Source: Lewinellaceae bacterium (GTDB lineage Bacteria > Bacteroidota > Bacteroidia > Chitinophagales > Saprospiraceae). From it: DNA of 42,078 bases. Shown here one piece after another: positions 25,954 to 33,875 of the stretch. The position numbers and the translations under genes were made by a program. Within the stretch, counting starts at the first letter, position 1; each line of letters begins with the position of its first letter. The stretch spans positions 3,941 through 46,018 of the forward strand of contig JAHELJ010000033.1 in assembly GCA_024644235.1 (NCBI GenBank). The letters are read 5' to 3'. A model generated the notes under the pieces. The model had not been told where the DNA came from, made no database searches, and saw only the letters and a program-made list of their open reading frames with translations.

Positions 25954-28900
25954 ATGCCGGAGGCCTTTGTCCATCCAGGGTATTTAGAAATTCAAGGAGA
26001 TCTCGAATTTGTCGCTTACTTAGAATATGCTTTACGGATGGCATACTTGATACAGCATCGATTCGATCTTCGATTTCATCAGTTGCAACGTTTCTGATTG
26101 ATCCGTCTGATTCTTTCACACTGATATACTCAGATGTCTCCTCGGCAAGGATTCCACTGACTACATCTCCATTTTGAAGAGTTAGAGTAACTACTCCAAA
26201 TCCAGGGGCAATTTTTGCGCTCGGATCCACCAGAGATCTCAAAAGATATTGCCGGTCAAAATCTGCACCCACGCTGGTAAGGGTTGGTCCGGCATCACCT
26301 CCCCACTGCCCTACCATATGACACTTCATGCACTGGACGGCCTGATTTCGTATAAAAATATTTCTTCCCCGTTGAGCATCCCCTCCTTCCAGACAATCCT
26401 GAAAATCGTCGTAGCTATCCAGGGCTTCGGGATCCGTTGGCAATTTGGCAATGAGCTCCTGGTGATCGGCTGCAACGATCGCCTCAACCAAATCTAGACG
26501 AAGAGCAGCATCCAGAGAGCCATCCAGATAATAACTGAGAAACCTGGTAAATCCCTGTTTTGTAACTTCCGCTGGAAGATCTCCAAGGGTAGCGAGAGCT
26601 GCTTGCTGCTCATTGATAGAACCTTCTTCGAGCACACCAAAGAGCAATTCAGATTTCCTCTCTGCCGGCATCTCCTGCCCCCCGATGAGCTCAAGTGCTT
26701 TGACACGCACTGTTTCTGACTGATCATTGAATGCGACGGTCAAGCCTGATGCGATGTCAGGCCCCGAAATATTTGAAAGTGCAGTTAAAGCTTCTACGCG
26801 CACTTGCTCACTTGGGTCGTTTTTCACCAATCTCAGCAACTGCTCTCCTGCGTTCTGCAGTTGCAAATATCCCATGGCCCGAGCTCCTGCTTGACGAATT
26901 CCGTCCGAACCATCGCTTATTACCTCCTGCAGTGTACTCCCAGCCAACGATTGCACCATTTCAAGACTACGCTTCATCTCTCCCCGGTATCGACCATCAA
27001 CCCTGTCCAATACAGACGGTTCAGACCAGACCCCAATTACGTCAATTGCCTCCTGGATCATGGCCTCGGGTCCCTTGCTTGTTGATACATAATCTATCAC
27101 ATTCTGCAATGCTTGCTCGGTACCGATGCGGAGATTGGCGTTTATAGCCCTCCGCACAAAGGCCTCGTCTGTCAGGCCTTCCCTGTTGAGCGCTTGCCCC
27201 AGAGCCGGTAAAGCATCAGGGATCGAAAAATCATCGTTTATGGCACGTGCAGTCTCGGTCACGATAAACTCGTCTTCATCCTGCAAAAAAATGGCTATAC
27301 CCGGATCGGAAACCCGGCGAAGTGCTAAAACGGCAGCGATGCGAATAGCTCGACTGGGATCTTCAGACAATGCCACCAGTGCTGCTACCTTGCCAATTCG
27401 AGCCAATGCTAAAGAGCCTGCATGACGCAGGTAGGCGTCAACATCATCATTCTGGCGAAGCATTTCGATCAAACCATCAAAGGCAGGGGCATATGCCAAA
27501 CGCCCTAATGCTTCTGTGGCAAAAAATCTCACCCGTGGGCTGGTATCTTCCAAGCATGCGATCAACTTCTTTTCGTGCCCAGCATAGCGAACATCTCCGA
27601 TCAGCTTTGCAGCCTGGGCTCTTATCTCCTGGTCTGGATCATTGAGTAGATCTCCCAATGGTTCAGCATATTGAAGTTCCTTTCGGGCCAGTTGTCCCCG
27701 ACCCCAAATTCCGTGGATTCTAGCTAACTGATTATCTCTCTGTTCGATGGCTTCTGCAAACGCTGAAGCTCCTTCCTCACCCCGCTTCGCGAGTTCAAAT
27801 TGAGCTTTCAACCGAACGCGCATATCCGGATGAGCCAAAAAGTTTGCCAGCTCTTCCCTCCCTTTTCCGCTGAAGTCTGCAGCCAGAAAAGACTGGGTTT
27901 CGGCTCTCAAAGGGTGTTGGTCCGCCGGTTTTACATCCAGCTTCCAGATTCGACCATAGTCTTTCGTGCCCCATCCATCGATCCAGTCGGCTACGTACAT
28001 GGCTCCGTCCGGTCCGAAGTCGATGCCCGTTGCGAGCACTCCATTTAATATCTGCTCGTCTTGCACAAAATCAAATGTGGCGCCTTTTGGCTTTAGCTGG
28101 AAAGCGTGCAGGTTGGATCGAGCTGGATTTCCGTTGAATTCCACAATGAAAAACCAGTCCTCCCACTTTTCACCAAAGGCGGTACCTGGGTTGTACTGCA
28201 TACCGGTAGGACCACTTACATAGTTGCGAATGCATGGGGTGATGTAGGCTGCCTGACCCTCAAATCTTGGCTTGAATAGTTCTTCATCCATCCACACCTT
28301 ATACTGGTTGTTTTTCGGATCTGAATATTTGCCAAACTGCCAATTGATGCGCCATCCACTATCTGATCCGTTTACGATGTAAACGAGGCGCTCTTTCTCG
28401 CCCGGATGATCGCCGTCATTGTCTACGCTTATCAAATTTCCAAATTTGTCAAACACAAATTCATGGGTATTTCGAACCCCATGAGCAAAGACCTCAAAAT
28501 CACTGCCATCGGGATTTGCTCTTACGATTACTCCCCGGTTGGGATAGTGATGTTTCTGCCCCTCCTGATCTATACCACTGAAACCGATGTCGCCAATGCC
28601 CCACCAGATTTTTCCATCCGGACCCATTGTCGCACCTGACATGCCATGTGCACCAAATCCGATATGTATCGCGTAGCCGTGACTGATCGATTCTTTTGAG
28701 TCTGCCATGCCATCCCCATTCTCATCTTTCAGCCTCCACATATCGGGTCCCACTCCCAGAAACACATCTTCTTCCCTGACCAGCAGTGCTCCAGCTACAT
28801 CGGTGATCTCTTCGTGAAAGTCCTCAATAAACAACTGCCGGGTATCCGCCCGGCCGTTACCGGAGCGGTCTTCGATACGAAACACCTGTTCTTTTTGCAC

Positions 28901-29353
28901 GGTCAAATCTCTCCAGTCATGCAAGCTATCTCTATTGAGATCAGCCATCCATTGATTGGAGTCGCTCAGCTCTGGAGCCAGCACTCTACGCAGGAATGCA
29001 CGACGATCTTCCACATGCTGGAGACGAATCGATTCAGTCTCCCAATGTGCATAACCCCTGATGTCAAACTCAGAATCCTTCTGCCGGTTGGTCCGTGTGA
29101 TATAGATCCGACCTTGCAGATCCACTTTCAGAGCAATCGGATCTGCAACTAAGGAGTCCATTGCCCATAGCGAGAGTTCGAAATCTTCATGCACATCAGC
29201 AGCTACCCGGTCTGCAATGACTCCGGTGAGAGAGTCTACTTTGGCATCATCCATCTGGTAGATCTGCAGCACCACCTCCTGAGGCTGACAAGCAGATAAT
29301 AAAATGGCAACTCCTATGGCCAACATAGAAGATGCATGCAGGTAAGTTCTCAT
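25952..29353 (-). CDS. PVC-type heme-binding lipoprotein: sorbosone-dehydrogenase-like propeller, HEAT repeats, cytochrome c
   Basis: The 1133-residue product has a lipobox (ILLSAC, Cys 22). Residues about 55-480 form a six-bladed propeller like the glucose/sorbosone dehydrogenase and DUF7133 families, with Ca-binding-like loops DRSGNGRADT and DENGDGMADS and conserved IGFGAHGMSGATMGPDGKI (in part), GVRNTHEFVFD and GIDFGPDGAMYVADW. Residues about 490-960 are HEAT-like helical repeats (DPDQEIRAQAAKLIGD, DTSPRVRFFATEALGRL). The C-terminus has a c-type heme site CMKCH (1008-1012) with a possible axial Met near 1104 (SSMPS) and the associated heme-binding domain. Related proteins are thought to oxidise sugars or alcohols in the periplasm; the substrate is unknown. 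It starts 54 nt after the PfkB-type kinase gene on the same strand. Confidence 0.85.
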   Translation of the reverse strand: MRTYLHASSMLAIGVAILLSACQPQEVVLQIYQMDDAKVDSLTGVIADRVAADVHEDFELSLWAMDSLVADPIALKVDLQGRIYITRTNRQKDSEFDIRGYAHWETESIRLQHVEDRRAFLRRVLAPELSDSNQWMADLNRDSLHDWRDLTVQKEQVFRIEDRSGNGRADTRQLFIEDFHEEITDVAGALLVREEDVFLGVGPDMWRLKDENGDGMADSKESISHGYAIHIGFGAHGMSGATMGPDGKIWWGIGDIGFSGIDQEGQKHHYPNRGVIVRANPDGSDFEVFAHGVRNTHEFVFDKFGNLISVDNDGDHPGEKERLVYIVNGSDSGWRINWQFGKYSDPKNNQYKVWMDEELFKPRFEGQAAYITPCIRNYVSGPTGMQYNPGTAFGEKWEDWFFIVEFNGNPARSNLHAFQLKPKGATFDFVQDEQILNGVLATGIDFGPDGAMYVADWIDGWGTKDYGRIWKLDVKPADQHPLRAETQSFLAADFSGKGREELANFLAHPDMRVRLKAQFELAKRGEEGASAFAEAIEQRDNQLARIHGIWGRGQLARKELQYAEPLGDLLNDPDQEIRAQAAKLIGDVRYAGHEKKLIACLEDTSPRVRFFATEALGRLAYAPAFDGLIEMLRQNDDVDAYLRHAGSLALARIGKVAALVALSEDPSRAIRIAAVLALRRVSDPGIAIFLQDEDEFIVTETARAINDDFSIPDALPALGQALNREGLTDEAFVRRAINANLRIGTEQALQNVIDYVSTSKGPEAMIQEAIDVIGVWSEPSVLDRVDGRYRGEMKRSLEMVQSLAGSTLQEVISDGSDGIRQAGARAMGYLQLQNAGEQLLRLVKNDPSEQVRVEALTALSNISGPDIASGLTVAFNDQSETVRVKALELIGGQEMPAERKSELLFGVLEEGSINEQQAALATLGDLPAEVTKQGFTRFLSYYLDGSLDAALRLDLVEAIVAADHQELIAKLPTDPEALDSYDDFQDCLEGGDAQRGRNIFIRNQAVQCMKCHMVGQWGGDAGPTLTSVGADFDRQYLLRSLVDPSAKIAPGFGVVTLTLQNGDVVSGILAEETSEYISVKESDGSIRNVATDEIEDRIDAVSSMPSVKHILSKRQIRDLLEFLNTLDGQRPPA

Positions 29354-29407
29354 GATAGCTGTCTTTTATGAATAAACCGGAATGGCGGTCCCTTTCCTTA
29401 TTCGAGA

Positions 29408-30322
29408 TTATGTCTCAAAATGTACGAGATTTTTGAAAGCTTGCAGCCGGTCCTTCAACTCCTCTTCGGAAATGTTCTTGATTTTATCCAAACTGAATGC
29501 CTCTACACAAAAGGAAGCCATAGCGGAACCGTAAATCAGTGCTTTCTTCATGTTTTCAAAATTTACTTCGCCTGTCCGGGCAAGGTATCCCATAAAACCA
29601 CCGGCAAAGGTATCGCCTGCGCCGGTGGGATCTTTCACCTCTAAGAGGGGTAGTGCGGGAGCAAAGAAAATGTGATCCTTATGGAACAAAAGGGCTCCAT
29701 GCTCACCCTTCTTCACCACTAAATATTTTGGTCCAAGATCATAGATCTTACGAGCAGCTTTGACAAGGGAATATTCACCGGAGAGCTGTCTCGCCTCTTC
29801 ATCATTGATCGTTAACAGATCCACCTCAGCCAGCGTCTTTATCAAGCTGTCCCAGGCTACATCCATCCAAAAATTCATTGTGTCCATGGCAATCAATTTG
29901 GGTCGGGATTCCATCTGCCTGATCACCTCCATCTGGATTTCAGGTGTCAAATTGCCCAGCATCAGAAAGTCTGCGTTCTGATAATGTTCCGGGAGCACAG
30001 GATCGAAATCTGCCAGTACATTTAGCTCGGTGGTGAGGGTGTCACGCTTATTCATATTCTCATGGTAGCGACCAGCCCAAAAAAAGGATTTCTCACCCTT
30101 CTTTATCTGGAGCCCAGACATATCCACACCCCTACTTTTCAATAATGCAATTTCATCCGAGGGCCAATCGTCACCAACTACCGATACCAGCATGATGTCA
30201 CGGTAAAAATAGGATGCAGCCCAGCTGATATAAGTAGCTGCGCCTCCGATTACCTTCTCTACCCGGCCATATGGTGTTTCGATATCATCAAAAGCAACAG
30301 TACCAACAGTAACTAAACTCAT
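29408..30322 (-). CDS. PfkB-family carbohydrate/nucleoside kinase
   Basis: This 304-residue ribokinase-fold enzyme carries the PfkB signature 2 DPTGAGDTFAGGF (231-243) with the catalytic Asp 237, and an N-terminal glycine-rich substrate loop VIGGAATYISWAAS (about 24-37). Asn/Glu of the Mg-binding region appear as TINDEEARQLSG (171-182). Family members phosphorylate sugars, nucleosides or sugar phosphates, and the specific substrate is not evident. The gene may be co-transcribed with the propeller/cytochrome lipoprotein 54 nt downstream, which would pair a sugar kinase with a putative sugar dehydrogenase. On its minus strand TATCTTGG (30342-30349) is a one-mismatch -7 box about 20 nt before the start. 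Confidence 0.85.
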   Translation of the reverse strand: MSLVTVGTVAFDDIETPYGRVEKVIGGAATYISWAASYFYRDIMLVSVVGDDWPSDEIALLKSRGVDMSGLQIKKGEKSFFWAGRYHENMNKRDTLTTELNVLADFDPVLPEHYQNADFLMLGNLTPEIQMEVIRQMESRPKLIAMDTMNFWMDVAWDSLIKTLAEVDLLTINDEEARQLSGEYSLVKAARKIYDLGPKYLVVKKGEHGALLFHKDHIFFAPALPLLEVKDPTGAGDTFAGGFMGYLARTGEVNFENMKKALIYGSAMASFCVEAFSLDKIKNISEEELKDRLQAFKNLVHFET

Positions 30323-30459
30323 CCCCTAAATTTTGAATCGGCCAAGATAGCAATTTGAGTATGAGTGTAGATCCCATTCTTCCCAACCGGGGAATCTTTC
30401 GATAAACCTTTGTACCTTCAATAGACTTCGCCCTGCCAGAACTTCGAAAAAACCAAGCC

Positions 30460-30912
30460 ATGCGTGAGATCCGGACGGAAACCATCATAGAGGCTCCCGC
30501 TTCTAAGGTATGGGAAGAGTTGATGGATTTTCCAGCTTATCCTTCCTGGAATCCATTCATTAAGTCAATACAGGGAAAAGCTGAGCTCAATAGTCGATTG
30601 GAAATTCTCATCAAACCGGTGGGCGGCGATCCGGTCACCTTCAAACCGCGTTGTGTTCGCTTTGATCCACCTCATGAATTCAGGTGGTTGGGTCATCTCC
30701 TTATAAGGGGAATATTCGATGGAGAACACATCTTCGAATTAAAATCTGCCTCACCTAATCAAACCCATCTGATTCACCGCGAGGAATTTCGTGGACTCCT
30801 GGTTCCCATCTTTTGGAGATCTCTAAAGGAAGGCACCCTCCTAGGGTTTGAATTGATGAATGAAGCACTCCGGGCTCGGTGCGAAGGAAGATCTTTGGAT
30901 GAAGAGGAATGA
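30460..30912 (+). CDS. SRPBCC (START/polyketide cyclase-like) domain protein
   Basis: A 150-residue single-domain protein with the helix-grip pattern: an N-terminal strand EIRTETIIEAPASKVWEELMD (in part) followed by FPAYPSWNPFIKSIQG, then strands RLEILIKPVGG, FRWLGHLLIRGIFDGEHIFEL (in part), HLIHREEFRGLLVPIF and a long C-terminal helix (LLGFELMNEALRARCEG). This is the usual form of SRPBCC proteins that bind small hydrophobic ligands in the cytoplasm. The ligand is unknown. The repeat island begins directly after its stop codon. Confidence 0.8.
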   Translation: MREIRTETIIEAPASKVWEELMDFPAYPSWNPFIKSIQGKAELNSRLEILIKPVGGDPVTFKPRCVRFDPPHEFRWLGHLLIRGIFDGEHIFELKSASPNQTHLIHREEFRGLLVPIFWRSLKEGTLLGFELMNEALRARCEGRSLDEEE

Positions 30913-30973
30913 AGACTGTATTACTTGCATCGACCATTACTTGACCTCGAAGGGGACTCCAATTGATAATGGA

Positions 30974-31043
30974 GGTTAAAGGGGTTAAAGGGGTTAAAGA
31001 GGTTAAAGAGGTTAAAGAGGTTAAAGATGTTAAAGGGTTAAGG
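30974..31043. repeat. 9-bp minisatellite, about eight copies of GGTTAAAGR
   Basis: GGTTAAAG recurs with a strict 9-nt period at 30974, 30983, 30992, 31001, 31010 and 31019, followed by TGTTAAAG at 31028 and GGTTAAGG at 31036. The ninth base is G in the first units and A in the later ones. It starts 61 nt after the SRPBCC stop codon and stands at the left edge of the repeat island. Read in reverse, part of it encodes a low-complexity LTSLTS run, which I do not consider a gene. Confidence 0.9.
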
Positions 31044-31052
31044 TTTTCATTC

Positions 31053-31068
31053 GTCATTCGTAACTCGT
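31053..31068 (+). repeat. Left copy of a 16-bp direct repeat bracketing the repeat island
   Basis: GTCATTCGTAACTCGT occurs here and again at 33134-33149, identical over 16 bases and in the same orientation, 2081 bp apart. Both copies are preceded by TTTCATT-like sequence. The pair encloses both repeat blocks and the DUF559 gene. It could mark element ends or simply be a dispersed genomic repeat. Confidence 0.75.
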
Positions 31069-31074
31069 GAATCA

Positions 31075-31737
31075 AAATCCCTCCCAGGGAGTTGGGGGTA
31101 CATCAAAGGTTTGTCACTTGAAACAATCCCTAAATCCCCTAATAGGGGACTTCCTTTAAAACAATGTCATCAAAAATCTTCAACCAGTAAAAGCCCCCTC
31201 CTAGGGGGTTGGGGGTAGTTACTTCGAAAAATGAAAGCCCGTGTGCCCCCTTTGACAACCCCTAAATCCCCTAAAAGGGGACTTCCTTTAAAACAACGTC
31301 ATCAAAAATCTTCAAGGAGTAAAAGCCCCCTCCCAGGGGGTTGGGGGGTGGTCTCTACAAAAAAAGCCTGTGTTCCTTGAAACAACCCCTAAATCCCCTA
31401 ATAGGGGACTTCCTTTAAAACAACGTCATCAAAAATCTTCGAGCAGTAAAAGCCCCCTCCCAGGGGGTTGGGGGTGGTCTCTTCAAAAGAAAGAAAGACC
31501 GTGTGCCCTTGAAACAACCCCTAAATCCCCTAAAAGGGGCTTCTTTCAAAACAACGTCATCAAAAACCTTTAAGGAGTAAAATCCCTCCCAGGGGGTTGG
31601 GATGGGGTATTCTTTACAAAAAAAGAAAGCCCGTGTGCCTCGAAACAACCCCTAAATCCCCTAAAAGGGACTTATCTTTCTGAAGAGTTCACCTCACCAA
31701 GTTGTAAATGACAGAAGCCCCCTCGCTAAGGGTTTTG
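31075..31737. repeat. Left block of ~130-bp hairpin repeats
   Basis: About 4.5 tandem units. The anchor GTCATCAAAAATCTTC starts at 31166, 31298, 31425 and (variant) 31556, giving periods of 132, 127 and 131 nt. Each unit holds dyad 1 (CCCCTAATAGGGG or CCCCTAAAAGGGG), a conserved A/T-rich linker with the anchor, then dyad 2 (CCCCCT, 3-nt loop, AGGGGG) followed by TTGGGGG and a more variable linker. The first unit has TCCCT/AGGGA at 31078-31090, a change on both arms that keeps pairing. The last unit (about 31648-31737) is diverged in its linker and leads straight into the DUF559 gene. No unique spacers and no conserved reading frame are present. Confidence 0.9.
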
Positions 31738-31762
31738 GAGCGTAATTTTCTAAATTGAATGA

Positions 31763-32128
31763 ATGCAATGTCAACACTGGTCCAGAGCTGAGGTTATTAC
31801 CAAAGCAAGACAGCTTCGAAGAAATATGACTCGAACCGAACACCTGCTTTGGCAAAGGTTGAGAAAGAAGCAGCTCGGAATTCGGTTTCGACGTCAGCAT
31901 CCAATTGGTCCATTTGTTGTCGACTTCTATGCCCATCAAAGTAAACTTGTCATAGAAATTGATGGTGACTATCATCGCAAAAAACAGCAAAAAGAATTAG
32001 ACAAATTGAGAGACTCTCAGTTGATTGCCGCCGGTCTCAAAGTCTTGAGGTATACAGATGATCAAGTGATTTCCAATTTAGAGAGAGTTGTGGAAGAAAT
32101 AAGAAATAACTGTCAAAACTGTCCGTAA
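31763..32128 (+). CDS. DUF559 endonuclease-domain protein inside the repeat array
   Basis: A 121-residue protein of the DUF559 family, related to very-short-patch-repair (Vsr) endonucleases with a PD-(D/E)XK-like core. Typical segments are KARQLRRNMTRTEHLLWQRL (about 13-32), KQLGIRFRRQHPIGPFVVDFY (in part), the likely metal-binding FVVDFY and VIEIDGDYH (Asp and Glu-x-Asp pattern, about 50-70), and GLKVLRYTDDQV near the end. It appears complete and uninterrupted. It sits between two blocks of hairpin repeats and has no methyltransferase, transposase or other nuclease neighbour. The start ATG at 31763 is the first in frame after the last left-hand unit. Its activity and target are unknown; linkage to the repeats is the main clue. 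Confidence 0.85.
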   Translation: MQCQHWSRAEVITKARQLRRNMTRTEHLLWQRLRKKQLGIRFRRQHPIGPFVVDFYAHQSKLVIEIDGDYHRKKQQKELDKLRDSQLIAAGLKVLRYTDDQVISNLERVVEEIRNNCQNCP

Positions 32129-32187
32129 ACTTTACAGATTAGTAGAATTCAAGCCAGCCGGACTTATTCCTTTCAATATGTAAAACC

Positions 32188-33064
32188 AGTAAAAGCCTCC
32201 TCCCAGAGAGTTAGGCGGTACATCAAAGGTTTGTCACTCGAGACAACCCCTAAATCCCCTAAAATGGAATTTCCTTCAAAACAACGTCATCAAAAATCTT
32301 CAACGAGTAAAAGCCCCCTCCCAGGGGGTTGGGAGTGGTCTCTTAAAAAAAAAGCCCGTGTTCCTTGAAACAACCTCTATATCCCCCAAAGGGGACTTCC
32401 TTTAAAACAACGTCATCAAAAATCTTCAAGCAGTAAAAGCCCCCTCCTAGGGGGTTGGGGGGTGGTCTCTTAAAAAAAAGAAAGCCCGTGTTCCTTGAAA
32501 CAACCTCTATATCCCCCAAAGGGGACTTCCTTTAACCTAATAGGGGACTTCCTTTAAAACAACGTCATCAAAAATCTTCAAGCAGTAAAAGCCCCCTCCC
32601 AGGGGGTTGGGGGTAGTTACTTCGAAAAATGAAAGCCCGTGTGCCCCCTTTGACAACCCCTAAATCCCCTAAAAGGGGACTTCCTTCAAAACAACGTCAT
32701 CAAAAATCTTCAAGGAGTAAAAGCCCCTCCCAGGGGGTGGGGGTAGTTACTTCGAAAAATGAAAGCCCGTGTCACCCGAGACAACCCCTAAATCCCCTAA
32801 TAGGGGACTTCCTTCAAAACAACGTCATCAAAAATCTTCAAGCAGTAAAGACCCTCCCAGGGGGTGGGGGTAGTTACTTCGAAAAATGAAAGCCCGTGTT
32901 CCTTGAAAAAACCCCTATATCCCCTAATAGGGGCTTTCTTTAAAACAACGTCATCAAAAATCTTCAAGCAGTAAAGACCCTCCCAGGGGGTGGGGGTAGT
33001 TACTTCGAAAAATGAAAGCCCGTGTTCCTTGAAAAAAACCCTAAATCCCCTAAAAGGGGACTTT
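32188..33064. repeat. Right block of ~130-bp hairpin repeats
   Basis: About 6.5 tandem units with the anchor GTCATCAAAAATCTTC at 32286, 32412, 32564, 32696, 32824 and 32950. Periods are 126, 152, 132, 128 and 126 nt. The 152-nt unit contains a short internal duplication of dyad 1 with its flank (about 32520-32552). Dyads 1 and 2 are as in the left block, including the variant CCCCCAAAGGGG. The last two anchors head nearly identical ~88-nt stretches, a recent tandem duplication. The first unit begins with the same junction variant as the first unit of the left block (32217-32238 against 31097-31118). The 1042 nt between the DUF559 stop and the DUF2461 gene hold no gene. Confidence 0.9.
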
Positions 33065-33133
33065 CAAGTCAAAGAAGGTGACTTCCAAATGATAATAGGG
33101 GCCATATTGGTGAACGGAGTTACAGTTTCATTG

Positions 33134-33149
33134 GTCATTCGTAACTCGT
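33134..33149 (+). repeat. Right copy of the 16-bp direct repeat
   Basis: Identical to 31053-31068 (GTCATTCGTAACTCGT). It lies 70 nt after the last hairpin unit and 22 nt before the stop codon of the DUF2461 gene, followed by a further CGTCATTC-type partial copy. Confidence 0.75.
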
Positions 33150-33170
33150 AATTCGTCATTCAAAACAATC

Positions 33171-33872
33171 TCAATCTTCAAATTCGAACAATGGCGTCCC
33201 ATTCAGATCCGTCGAAAGGATTTCGCTCATATAATCGAAGAATGGCCTCATCTCTTTGAAGGTGTGTACCAACATTTTGAGAAAGCCAGGATCAGTGACT
33301 TGCTTTGCCGTATATCTTCGACTGATTAAGAATTGTTTGTAACGCAACAGGTCGATGTCTGGATGGTCCTTTGCAAATCCTTGAGGGGCTGACTTGAGTT
33401 GCTCCCCATGCAGTTCCCCAAATTCCTTTTTGAACCGAGCCGAGTTGATAATCTTCCGTAAGCGCTTGGGCTCAGCGGCTATCTGTTTGCGAATGTGTTT
33501 GAGATCATCTGAAGAAGGACCCCAAAATCCACCTCCTGCAAATGACCCGGAAGGTTCGATGTGGAAGTAATATCCCCCTCGCCGATGGCGGCCGGCCCGC
33601 TTCAATCCTCCAGCAAAATTGGTCTTATAGGGTGACTTATCTTTCGAAAACCTTACATCACGATAGATCCGGAAAAGACTCTTCTTTCCTGTCATCGGAA
33701 CTAGCCTATCGTGTTTGCTCATCTCAGCAATCAGGCTGTCTGTAAAATCGATCATGTTCTGATGTGCCTCCAGATACTTGTCTTTGTGCTCATTGAACCA
33801 GGGCCGGTCGTTGTTCTTTTTTAGATCTCTTAGAAAACCAAGGGTAGTTGGTTTGATTCGAATTTCTGCCAT
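33171..33872 (-). CDS. DUF2461 family protein
   Basis: A 233-residue protein matching the DUF2461/TIGR02453 family across its length: LGFLRDLKKNNDRPWFNEHKDKY (in part) at the N-terminus, FRIYRDVRFSKDKSPYKTNFAGG (in part), GGYYFHIEPSGSFAGGGFW (in part) in the middle and LLRYKQFLISRRY near residue 185. The family is widespread in bacteria and its function is not known. It begins 3 nt after the stop of the OPT transporter gene, so the two are likely one transcript. The right edge of the repeat island lies immediately after it. Confidence 0.88.
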   Translation of the reverse strand: MAEIRIKPTTLGFLRDLKKNNDRPWFNEHKDKYLEAHQNMIDFTDSLIAEMSKHDRLVPMTGKKSLFRIYRDVRFSKDKSPYKTNFAGGLKRAGRHRRGGYYFHIEPSGSFAGGGFWGPSSDDLKHIRKQIAAEPKRLRKIINSARFKKEFGELHGEQLKSAPQGFAKDHPDIDLLRYKQFLISRRYTAKQVTDPGFLKMLVHTFKEMRPFFDYMSEILSTDLNGTPLFEFED

Positions 33873-33875
33873 CCC

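Noticed and set aside
30755-31075. Minus-strand open frame with an LTSLTS run
   Set aside because: It is the reverse reading of the 9-bp minisatellite and antisense to the end of the SRPBCC gene.
31370-32889. Short open frames within the repeat units (for example phrases like PTPWEG or PKSPKRG on either strand)
   Set aside because: They arise from the GC-rich dyads themselves, shift frame from unit to unit and have no start signals.
31075-33064. CRISPR array
   Set aside because: The period is ~130 nt and the whole unit is conserved; there are no short repeats alternating with unique spacers and no cas gene nearby.
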